From contig NZ_AUBZ01000034.1 of the NCBI RefSeq assembly GCF_000429505.1, positions 1 to 57,366 on the forward strand: a stretch of DNA of 57,366 nucleotides. The letters run 5' to 3'. The DNA is from Aliagarivorans taiwanensis DSM 22990. Its GTDB lineage: Bacteria > Pseudomonadota > Gammaproteobacteria > Enterobacterales > Celerinatantimonadaceae. Position 1 is the stretch's first letter; the number at the start of each line of letters is the position of its first letter. A model generated the notes under the pieces. It did no database searches and was not told where the DNA came from. It saw nothing but the letters and a program-made list of their open reading frames with translations. Position numbers and translations under genes: made by a program. Below, piece after piece: positions 49,886-57,366 of this stretch.

Positions 49886-51445
49886 CTACATACTTTGCAC
49901 CATGCTCACGCCATCGTCTAACTTGCAGGTTTGAACATCCCCTTGCTTACGCGTCACTATCGACTCTAATCCGCCCAATGAGCTAAGGTCGTTTAGCAGT
50001 TTTTGCTCTAGAGGGGTCTTATCTGGTTTAGCTTCTAACTTCGCCATCACCGCTTGGGATGAGGTGCTCATATAATAACGATCTTGGTCAGTTGGCTTAG
50101 TGATAATAATGCTGTGTCGTTTAGCTTCTTCAATAATTCGGCTTGCCGTCGCCTTTGGGTCTTCTGGCTCGTGTTCTTCTCTTAACACCACTGGGGGTGA
50201 TGAAGCTGAACTGCTTGCTCTGGATTCATCTCGTTCAGGAAAATTGACATCTGGAAAACGGTAGTCTTCATGCGCCTCGAAATTGATGACGTCTTTACTT
50301 AGGTATTGGTCGGTACCGCTAACGACGTGCACGGTAAGGTTCGCCCGGCCCGCATGCTTGGTCACTTCTGCAATATAGCGGTCATGTCCCCAAACAGAGA
50401 TGGGATCCCAACCGCGCAATTTGGCAATTTTAACGGCTTGTCGTGCATCGTTCTTGAAATCATCTCCATCAAAGAGACAAAACGTATCGTAGTTGAATAC
50501 GCTGCGTCCGCTAGAGGAGCTATACGACTCAACGTAGTCTTTGTGCTCATTGTGTTCAAAATAGTGTTTTGGGTGAACTTTGGCCATCGCCTGTTCTTTT
50601 AGAGAAAAGGTTTTTGCTATCTCAGATTTCTGGATTTTTCGGCGATTGACGTTGGTGGACAACAGGCGACTGGAAAAATGTTCCTCAGTAGCTCCTACGC
50701 CGTTGTATTCTTGATGATTGTCAGCCATGTGCTGGTAACGACTGGACTGGGCATGGTCAGCGCCTGGCGGCGTGAAGGACTCACTAGCGCTGGATTGGTT
50801 TGTGGTTGAGTTTGGTTGTTCAGTTTCTGTATTACTATCGGTCGATGCTGCCGCAGGGGGAGAGTCGGTAGTATCCCCAAGGTTTGTTGTCTCGGCTTGG
50901 TCTTCTAGACCTGTCGCATCCGTTGCGTTGGCTTCTGATGTATCACTGGTGTCGGATAATCCATCCAAGTCTTCTTCATTGTTGTCTTGAGCCGTCGCCT
51001 CATCACCTAGCTCTTCGCTCTCTGATGTGTCAAAACCAGATTTTGGCTTTGCAACGGGTTCGTCATCATGATCTGGTGCTGCACGGGGCTTCAGCAGCGT
51101 TTCTAGATGCGTTTTCACGTTCTGCGCATGGTCGATACTCGGTGGTGCACTTTCTTCAACGTTGCCTTGTGCAGCGTCTAGATCTGCTGTTGCGTTATCC
51201 TCTTGTGCGACGTTGGCTGCGGTACCTTCCTCGCTTTCCGTAGACTCGTCAGGGGTAGGTAGTTCAGTTGTTTGATCGCTTGATTCTTCCTGCAAAGCAT
51301 CTACGGCAGGGGTATCCTGCTGTAAGTCTGAATCTGACGGACTTTGGCTTTCGATAGTGTCTGACTCTGGACTTGGGGCATCATGACCTTCGAGTTCGTC
51401 CTGGTTGTCCAAGTCCGATTCCATCGGCTTATTTAGTATCCCCAT
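49886..51445 (-). CDS. Acidic protein with an LPD7-like C-terminal domain
   Basis: The 519-aa protein has about 250 N-terminal residues that are acidic and disordered (rich in D, E, S, T). The part after about residue 320 (FNYDTFCLFDGDDFKNDAR, AVKIAKLRGWDPISVWGHDRYIAEV, LTVHVVSG) resembles LPD7-type domains found in relaxases and other conjugation proteins. A mobilisation or DNA-processing accessory role is likely but not proven. GGAGTG site. It lies 21 bp downstream of the DotA-like gene. Confidence 0.5.
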   Translation of the reverse strand: MGILNKPMESDLDNQDELEGHDAPSPESDTIESQSPSDSDLQQDTPAVDALQEESSDQTTELPTPDESTESEEGTAANVAQEDNATADLDAAQGNVEESAPPSIDHAQNVKTHLETLLKPRAAPDHDDEPVAKPKSGFDTSESEELGDEATAQDNNEEDLDGLSDTSDTSEANATDATGLEDQAETTNLGDTTDSPPAAASTDSNTETEQPNSTTNQSSASESFTPPGADHAQSSRYQHMADNHQEYNGVGATEEHFSSRLLSTNVNRRKIQKSEIAKTFSLKEQAMAKVHPKHYFEHNEHKDYVESYSSSSGRSVFNYDTFCLFDGDDFKNDARQAVKIAKLRGWDPISVWGHDRYIAEVTKHAGRANLTVHVVSGTDQYLSKDVINFEAHEDYRFPDVNFPERDESRASSSASSPPVVLREEHEPEDPKATASRIIEEAKRHSIIITKPTDQDRYYMSTSSQAVMAKLEAKPDKTPLEQKLLNDLSSLGGLESIVTRKQGDVQTCKLDDGVSMVQSM

Positions 51446-51466
51446 TGTAACACTCCTTTACCTTGG

Positions 51467-53986
51467 TTAAATTTTTCCCGGTATAGAGGCTCGACCTAGG
51501 TTTCCAGCAAAGCCTGACATCATGCCTTTTGATGCATCGATAGCTTCTTGAGCACCAAGGTTGTTATGGTGTTTATCACCAACCTCAATAAATTGCAGGA
51601 GCATAGTTGGGAGCTCCCACGTGATAGCTAAGTTTTTGTAAATGCCGATGGTAATTACCGCTCCATTAACAAATAGAATCCCAAAAAATTGGAACAAATC
51701 GAATGTGCCTTCATATGCACTCCTTATCGCTGGCATTAGCGTCATCTGGACGTAGAAGCCCAGTGCGCGGTTAAGCATCATTGCAACAAAAAACGAAATG
51801 GCCATTAGCGGCGGCCGTAGGAACAATGAGACCAAGATGTTCACGCCCTGCGATGACTTGCCTTTAAGGTCGGCACGGTCACCTTGAGTGATACCCATGC
51901 CCCACCAGCCTGAGCCGAGATAGGCAACAATCACGTAGTGGAGGTAGCTCATTACTGCGATGGACCAAACGATATAGGGCAGGTTGGGTATTAACTGTGA
52001 GTACATTAGCCCGAGGATCATCATTGCCCCCATGATAGATCCGATGAAGCGAGAAAGGTGATTGTTCCCTAAGCTGTTATCTCCTTCGTTCTCTTCGCCT
52101 TTGCTCTGTTGATTTTTGAATGCTTTATCGAGCGCTTTTTTCACTAGAGGCATAATAAGCGCGGTGTTGGTAATCATGACTCCAATGGTCTGCATTTCTG
52201 TTATCGGGTCAGGAAAATAGTCCCCATTTGAACTTGTACCCGCCATGCGCTCTACACCTCCGAGAATCGCGCCAGCTGTGAATCTGGAGAGCATGGATAC
52301 AAGGGATTTGACGGAGCCACTAAATCCGCTACTGTCAGACATCGCGCGAACGGATTCTTCTAAACTTCGTGCGACATTAGTGCGTTCGTGGTGTGTGTTC
52401 AAAAACAGTTCATGGCGATAGTTTAGCGCCTTAGTTGCGTTGGCTTCTGCGCTGGTAAATGACATTAGCCATGTAAGGAATTTACTGGCTAAACGCGCTG
52501 TGTGGGTTTGCCGGTAAGCATTGCCCCCACTGGCTTCATGAAAGAAGTCAGAAATGATCGTATTGGCGGTTTGTTGGCGTCTGGACAGCATCATATAGGT
52601 GCTGCCTAAGCCAAACAGTCCAACATTCGCTATGTCGTCAATAAATGCCGTGTCAAAGCTGGCAACTCGTACCCCCGTCATTCCGCCATCCGCAGAGAGT
52701 TGGTCAACCATCTCGATGTCCACTACGTACTGCGATGTAGTCGCGGAGATAACGGCTTGTTGTATGAGATGCATAACCTCGTAGTAGTAGTTTTGCTTGA
52801 TCACTTCATATTCTTGCAGTTTGGTTTCAAACTTGGCGTTGTAATCAGCCTTATCTGGCTCATAGTCGTTTTGCACCAGAAAATCAGCAATGGGGTCGAG
52901 GTTTTTCCAAAGATTGAAAACTGCAGTCTGGTTTGCGTTGAGCAAGCTACGCTGGATCAGTATTCGCATCCCATCTACTACCCCGACTTTTGGTTCAGGG
53001 GATATAGGGTTGTTCTTATAGTTGTCAATTCTTCCTAGCATCATAGAACCGCAAGTTTGGTCGTCGACAAAGTTAGCCTGGAGTTCTGTTTCAACAATGT
53101 AGGTTTGGCTCACATCCCCAGGGACAAAGCCGGTTTTGTGTTTCGTGTCAACAACGAAGTGTGCTCCGCTATCGTCGATTTTATCAATGTTATTGAATTC
53201 CATTTCACGCAAAACGCAGATCTTAGAGTCCAATAGGCTATCTACGACATTTGACACCGATGGCATGTCGTACATTAGGGTGCCGGGGGTGATGATCAGT
53301 ACGATACCTATTCGTATTATTGCGCGAGCCATCCCAAGGCCGAGCAGAACAGTCGTCAATGTCATCATCTGAAATATGTTGACTCCTGCAAATATAGGGA
53401 TAGGGAAAGAGAACAACACTGACCATGCAAATCGAGCGACTGCAAAGAGATTGGGATCAGCCTGATTGGGTTGTGAGCTCAGAAAATCCAGCTCAGCTGA
53501 ACTTCGTAGCATAAACACGAGCAAACTGATAATCACAATGGCAATCATACCGATGATGCCGAGTGTGTTTAGCATGATAGCCATTGCTGTGACCAGTGTA
53601 ACCGGCCCTTCCTGGACTTCGGTGCCAGGGGCATTGGCAAACACTGAGTACGCTTTGTCGACTGGAGAGCCAATCAGCATCCGCAGGGTCCTGTACATCA
53701 GGTCTGTGTGGTGAGGTCCATCAAATAGCGATTCGGGATGCCAAAAACCCTCGGTAGAAGGAGCTACGAGTGGTAATTGAGCATCGGTATAGCTCCTATA
53801 GCCCCCAAGCATATCTTCCCAGTCTGGGGCCAGACTTCCTGTGGTTGTGACTTCATTAGGGAGTTGAGGGAAATCCCCGTTTTCGATATTTACTAGTGGT
53901 GAATCAGAGGCTGCACTGATATGCATCGGCCCCAAGATGCTTAACAAAAAGACAAGTACGACGGATTTGAACGCATTTTTGCGCAT
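51467..53986 (-). CDS. DotA/TraY-like integral membrane protein of a type IVB secretion system
   Basis: The 839-aa protein starts at ATG 53986 with a signal peptide (MRKNAFKSVVLVFLLSILG...). It has a central periplasmic-type region and many transmembrane segments, some near residues 100-200 and most in the last 300 residues, with TraY/DotA-like blocks such as FVARFAWSVLFSFPIPIFAGVN-type and MGITQGDRADLKGKSSQGVN. DotA/TraY is a polytopic inner-membrane channel component of IncI and Dot/Icm systems. The frame is open upstream to 54154, but that part is not credible coding sequence. Confidence 0.75.
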   Translation of the reverse strand: MRKNAFKSVVLVFLLSILGPMHISAASDSPLVNIENGDFPQLPNEVTTTGSLAPDWEDMLGGYRSYTDAQLPLVAPSTEGFWHPESLFDGPHHTDLMYRTLRMLIGSPVDKAYSVFANAPGTEVQEGPVTLVTAMAIMLNTLGIIGMIAIVIISLLVFMLRSSAELDFLSSQPNQADPNLFAVARFAWSVLFSFPIPIFAGVNIFQMMTLTTVLLGLGMARAIIRIGIVLIITPGTLMYDMPSVSNVVDSLLDSKICVLREMEFNNIDKIDDSGAHFVVDTKHKTGFVPGDVSQTYIVETELQANFVDDQTCGSMMLGRIDNYKNNPISPEPKVGVVDGMRILIQRSLLNANQTAVFNLWKNLDPIADFLVQNDYEPDKADYNAKFETKLQEYEVIKQNYYYEVMHLIQQAVISATTSQYVVDIEMVDQLSADGGMTGVRVASFDTAFIDDIANVGLFGLGSTYMMLSRRQQTANTIISDFFHEASGGNAYRQTHTARLASKFLTWLMSFTSAEANATKALNYRHELFLNTHHERTNVARSLEESVRAMSDSSGFSGSVKSLVSMLSRFTAGAILGGVERMAGTSSNGDYFPDPITEMQTIGVMITNTALIMPLVKKALDKAFKNQQSKGEENEGDNSLGNNHLSRFIGSIMGAMMILGLMYSQLIPNLPYIVWSIAVMSYLHYVIVAYLGSGWWGMGITQGDRADLKGKSSQGVNILVSLFLRPPLMAISFFVAMMLNRALGFYVQMTLMPAIRSAYEGTFDLFQFFGILFVNGAVITIGIYKNLAITWELPTMLLQFIEVGDKHHNNLGAQEAIDASKGMMSGFAGNLGRASIPGKI

Positions 53987-54064
53987 GGCCCTGTTCACGC
54001 GGTGGTAAAGGTAATTATTCGAGTGTATTCTATCATATGAGCAAGTGCAATATATAGGGTATAC

Positions 54065-54613
54065 ATGATATCTGATGGTGATGTGGGTGAGTGGATGGCA
54101 CGCTTTGATGAACCGACGCGCGCCATTATTACGCTTGCCATGAAAAGGGAACACTGGCCCGTTGATGGGGATCCAGAAGTACTTGAAGCGATAGGTTCGT
54201 TATCTGGAAGTATGGAGGCGATTCTTAAGCAAGCAGATGTAGATCTTGATGATGTCGAAATCAGCGGCATTGATGCTGCTGCAGCGAGCATTATCGCTAA
54301 CCAGTCACCAGTTGAGCGTTTGCCTGCTGAATTGCTGCTGGAGTTGCAGGGGCAACTGAACCTCCCTCGAAGTATCAAGATGTTTGGCGATACCTGCCAG
54401 TTCAACCCTGCCCGTGCCAAGGAGATGCTAGAGGTTGCTAAAGCGCCAGATGGCAGTGAGGCGTTGCGCGATGCCGGACGATGTACCGTCAACCGGCTTT
54501 TATTTTTGGCACGCATGAATCTGATATCAAGGGTGTTCTGCTCTGAATCTCGGATCGCCACGACCGTTGAAGCGTTAAAAAACTATCTCAGGGATGACAA
54601 TGAAAAGGACTAA
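54065..54613 (+). CDS. Unknown 182-aa protein in the transfer region
   Basis: Not recognised. Helical and acidic, no membrane segment. It is divergent from the DotA-like gene and followed by a secreted protein and the coupling protein in one operon, so it is probably a cytoplasmic component or chaperone of the transfer system. Confidence 0.6.
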   Translation: MISDGDVGEWMARFDEPTRAIITLAMKREHWPVDGDPEVLEAIGSLSGSMEAILKQADVDLDDVEISGIDAAAASIIANQSPVERLPAELLLELQGQLNLPRSIKMFGDTCQFNPARAKEMLEVAKAPDGSEALRDAGRCTVNRLLFLARMNLISRVFCSESRIATTVEALKNYLRDDNEKD

Positions 54614-54617
54614 AGCA

Positions 54618-55100
54618 ATGAGTCTCAAATCGGCTGTACTACTTCCACTAACCGTAATGCTTGCTATGCCATCTACGTCCAGTGCGACAGATGCACTCGG
54701 CGCTGCGTGGCAACAGGCCTATCAGGAGCTACAACAAAACCAAGAAGCAATGTATCAACCTGGAGGTAGTTGCTCAGATCCTCAGCAAGCACGGCAAGAT
54801 AAAATGGATAAGTTTTCGCTGCCCTCTTTTCCCTCTTTGTTAGAAGACTGTGGATTTGACGGCATCTTCGATTCCGGGGGGGGCTTTGACATATTCGGCT
54901 CAATCTTCGATGGGATCGGGGGGGTGTTTTGTGGTTACACCACCAAAGATATTGGCGGATGGTTTGGGTATGACTTGCCGGATTTTGTTGATGATGGCTT
55001 GGACTATGGCCATCAGTTCGACTATCGTCTGCTAGACGTAGATACAAACGGTAGTTGGAGAATCTTCGACGTACAGTATCAAGATAAAACGGGGTACTGA
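54618..55100 (+). CDS. Exported protein of the transfer region
   Basis: The 160-aa protein starts at ATG 54618 (AAGGA site in the end of the previous gene); in-frame ATGs at 54594 and 54600 are possible. A signal peptide (residues 1-24, ...MLAMPSTSSATD) is followed by a glycine- and aspartate-rich part with three cysteines (SCSD, EDCGF, FCGYT). Probably periplasmic or outer-membrane exposed. Not recognised as a known Tra protein. Its stop TGA overlaps the ATG of the coupling protein. Confidence 0.6.
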   Translation: MSLKSAVLLPLTVMLAMPSTSSATDALGAAWQQAYQELQQNQEAMYQPGGSCSDPQQARQDKMDKFSLPSFPSLLEDCGFDGIFDSGGGFDIFGSIFDGIGGVFCGYTTKDIGGWFGYDLPDFVDDGLDYGHQFDYRLLDVDTNGSWRIFDVQYQDKTGY

Positions 55101-57366
55101 TGTCTGATACTGATGAGAATATTGAACGCGAGATTTCCAAAAAACACCTTAGGAAAAGGCCTAATCACCCGATAGATAATCTGTTTTCATATCTGGGTAG
55201 CGACTCAGTATGGACACTGTATTTTGTTCCTATTGTTTTCTTTGTGATATATCCACCGTTGTGTCTCTTGACGCTGTTTTTCGTGATGCTGTTTGTCCGA
55301 GGGCGTCACCTTGATACACCAAAGATGCCCTTCTTTTTTCCAAAGTCCAGTGGCATCAAACGTGACCCATTTAATATTCTCCCTAAGAAAGACAAGAACG
55401 GTAAGAAAAAAATTGGCCCTGCAGATGGTGTGGTTTACTTCGGTAATGCGCGTGGTACAAAGCTCCAAGCGTGGATGTCGAGTACCATATTAAAGCAACA
55501 CTTGGCGTTCATGGCGACTACCGGCTCGGGTAAGACCTTCACTATCTCTTCAATCGCCATCGTCAACGCGTTAATCATGGGTTCGGGCCTGCAATACATT
55601 GATGCGAAGGCAGATATCAATATCGTAGAGATGCACCTGTCTACGCTATGGCGCTTTAATCGCGTCGATGATTTCTTCAACATCAATTATATCTCCGGTT
55701 CAACCAACCCTTGGGATGGGTACCAAGGGCATAGAATGACCAACACCTACAATATGCTGTCTGAGGGAAGTGCGCAGGCAGCTACGGAAACGTTTAAAAG
55801 TCTCATGGATGGTGACGGTGACATTTGGGCCAAGCGCGCTGATGCTCTGATTACCGGTAAGCTTCGTCCGCTTATCTACATGCGCGACATGAATTACATC
55901 AACTTGAGTATCGGTACCTTATTGGACTATCTGACGCTTGAGTCGAGTGGTAGGTTGGCGGGTGATCCAAGGATACCTAAGGAAATTAATACTCAGTTGT
56001 TTGGTTTTATTAAAACCTTACCGGGCATGAATGCTGACAACCTTAAGTTGATCTTAAAAGGTGAGACCGTCAAATCGACGCAGGTTTATGATCAATATGG
56101 ATTTGCGGCTATGCAAATCATATTGGTCGTTAATATGCTGGCTGGTGATTATGGCCGGATCTTTGGTGTGGTAGTTGGTGAGATAGACTTTAAAGCCATG
56201 GTTGAACAAGACCGAGTCATGCTTGGTTTGCTTCCCGCCTTGGAGGCCTCGCCGCAGGCCATCGCATCCATGGGTCGAATTATTCTTGCGTCGCGCAAGT
56301 CCATGATGGGCCGTTCAATGGGCGACCGAATTGAAGGGCGTACGGATAAAAATATTCATAGTCGACCGACCAATGCCCCTTACCACTACACGAATGTCAT
56401 GGATGAGGTAGGCGCCATCTTTAATCCTGGGGAAGGCTCGGTTGCCAGCCAGGCCCGTGGCCTAAATTACTCAATTTGGTATTCATCGCAAGATCTGCCC
56501 GGTATGAAAAAGCTTTCTGATGAGATTGCGAAGGAAGTGGACCAAGTTATGGGTAACACTACCATCAAAGTCGCGGGAAGGATCATTGACCCATCAACGT
56601 TTGAGCTCTACTCAAAAATCGCCGGTGAAATGTACGTTTGGCAGAAAGATCGAAGCAATCTCGACCATCATGGGATGTCGCAAAATTCCACCGAGGACAG
56701 TGCGACCTATCAGAAAGTGGATCGCTTGGACATGCGGGAGCTCGCCCAGTTTCGCGAAGGGGACATGATGATTTCTGCTATCGACCGGCTGTATCGGGTG
56801 GACGGGCCAAACCTCAATCAGCCCAAGCCGCTGGATACCCTGAGGCTCAACGACTTCATCACTCTGCTGCCGTATTCGAACGAGACCATCGCCAAAGTTA
56901 AACAATCTCACAATTACTTACAAGTTGAGTATGAGCAAATTATTTCCGGGGTAAAATCATTGCCAGTCGTGGAGACGGGTAATAAAGAGACTTTCCTTAA
57001 AGTACTAAAAATGGGACCTGCAGCCTTCAAGCAAACCCAGTCTTTGCAGGAGACTGCGCTATTGACGCTCGGTGCATACACCCGCATATCCTTGCAGCAA
57101 ATTGAGCAGTTCATGTCAGCCCATATTGACTTGGACCCTTCTGTGTCAGCACAGCCGCCAGCGATCAACGAACAGCCGTATCAGTCTCCCGAAGAGCATT
57201 CAAGTGATGTGCGGCCTAGTGATAACAGCGATGTGGATGACACTCAACCAGAGGTGCAGCCAGAAGTCACGCGACCTGCTGAGCCACCGCCGTTTGTAGT
57301 GGTCAAGTTAAATTGGCCACGGTTTTGTATTCAAGCCAGTACCTTCGCTCTGACTCATTGGGTGTC
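55100..57366 (+). CDS. DotL/TrbC-like type IV coupling ATPase (partial)
   Basis: The frame is open from ATG 55100 to the window end (755 codons). Two transmembrane segments (about residues 35-75) precede a large cytoplasmic ATPase domain with Walker A TTGSGKTF (about residue 140) and Walker B-like VMDEVG (about residue 432). It resembles DotL/IcmO and the IncI TrbC coupling proteins, which recruit substrates (relaxase-DNA) to the type IVB channel. The end (PQPEVTRPAEPPP...) looks like a flexible C-terminal tail. The gene continues beyond the window. Confidence 0.85.
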   Translation, partial: MSDTDENIEREISKKHLRKRPNHPIDNLFSYLGSDSVWTLYFVPIVFFVIYPPLCLLTLFFVMLFVRGRHLDTPKMPFFFPKSSGIKRDPFNILPKKDKNGKKKIGPADGVVYFGNARGTKLQAWMSSTILKQHLAFMATTGSGKTFTISSIAIVNALIMGSGLQYIDAKADINIVEMHLSTLWRFNRVDDFFNINYISGSTNPWDGYQGHRMTNTYNMLSEGSAQAATETFKSLMDGDGDIWAKRADALITGKLRPLIYMRDMNYINLSIGTLLDYLTLESSGRLAGDPRIPKEINTQLFGFIKTLPGMNADNLKLILKGETVKSTQVYDQYGFAAMQIILVVNMLAGDYGRIFGVVVGEIDFKAMVEQDRVMLGLLPALEASPQAIASMGRIILASRKSMMGRSMGDRIEGRTDKNIHSRPTNAPYHYTNVMDEVGAIFNPGEGSVASQARGLNYSIWYSSQDLPGMKKLSDEIAKEVDQVMGNTTIKVAGRIIDPSTFELYSKIAGEMYVWQKDRSNLDHHGMSQNSTEDSATYQKVDRLDMRELAQFREGDMMISAIDRLYRVDGPNLNQPKPLDTLRLNDFITLLPYSNETIAKVKQSHNYLQVEYEQIISGVKSLPVVETGNKETFLKVLKMGPAAFKQTQSLQETALLTLGAYTRISLQQIEQFMSAHIDLDPSVSAQPPAINEQPYQSPEEHSSDVRPSDNSDVDDTQPEVQPEVTRPAEPPPFVVVKLNWPRFCIQASTFALTHWV

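Noticed and set aside
53987-54154. N-terminal extension of the DotA-like protein
   Set aside because: The extension is rich in H, Y, C and R, overlaps the divergent gene and lies upstream of a clear signal peptide start at 53986.
1-57366. tRNA or rRNA genes, complete insertion sequences, integrase or transposase genes
   Set aside because: I found none that I could support; long terminal inverted repeats or transposase motifs were not seen.

Overview
The window reads as part of a large conjugative plasmid (or an integrative conjugative element) of a gammaproteobacterium, probably a marine or aquatic one. This rests on a divergent pair of IncI/Dot-Icm-type (type IVB) conjugation genes at the right end (a DotA/TraY-like membrane protein and a DotL/TrbC-like coupling ATPase cut by the window end), a DnaG-like primase, toxin-antitoxin modules, at least six DNA methyltransferases, no housekeeping genes, no rRNA or tRNA that I can see, and a secreted metalloprotease ending in a GlyGly-CTERM-type tail, a sorting signal of gammaproteobacteria such as Vibrio and Shewanella.

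Layout. 1-815: non-coding, with four copies of a perfect 14-bp palindrome (CGTTCCATGGAACG), each preceded by an AATACTAA-type box; probably a plasmid maintenance locus. 816-3790: two unknown proteins and two tandem paralogous helix-turn-helix-like proteins. 3805-15289: a DNA-modification block: a giant DndC-like sulfurtransferase facing a DndB-like DGQHR protein, three cytosine-C5 methyltransferases (one strongly diverged), a DUF6884-type protein and an orphan NrdG-like radical SAM protein. 15304-25290: small unknown genes, an N6-adenine methyltransferase operon, NAD-dependent DNA ligase, and a second N6-type methyltransferase. Two of these operons start from near-identical promoters with a palindromic operator in the -35/-10 spacer. 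25388-28652: a minus-strand accessory block (DUF4238, GNAT-like, HEPN-like). 28899-42541: mostly short minus-strand genes, many under a repeated operator GTGCG-N3-CGCAC, interspersed with a third N6-type methyltransferase, an AbiE module, a membrane-anchored GNAT-like protein, a BrnA-like antitoxin and HipBA. 42589-45590: a secreted metalloprotease and a secreted DNase-I-fold nuclease behind another repeated promoter motif. 45843-48137: an unknown gene and a likely replication-origin region (10-bp phased GGGGC tracts, three TTATAATA boxes 29 bp apart, a perfect 23-bp palindrome). 48138-57366: primase, an acidic LPD7-like protein and the type IVB conjugation genes.

How it fits together. The plasmid seems to carry its own DNA-processing kit (primase, ligase), a broad set of DNA modifications without a recognisable restriction enzyme (consistent with protection from host restriction or with epigenetic marking), stability and defence modules, and conjugation machinery. 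At least three different repeated promoter or operator motifs tie dispersed genes into putative plasmid regulons; these, the atypical DndC/DndB pair and the putative origin are the most interesting signals. All function calls come from reading motifs; no database search was run.
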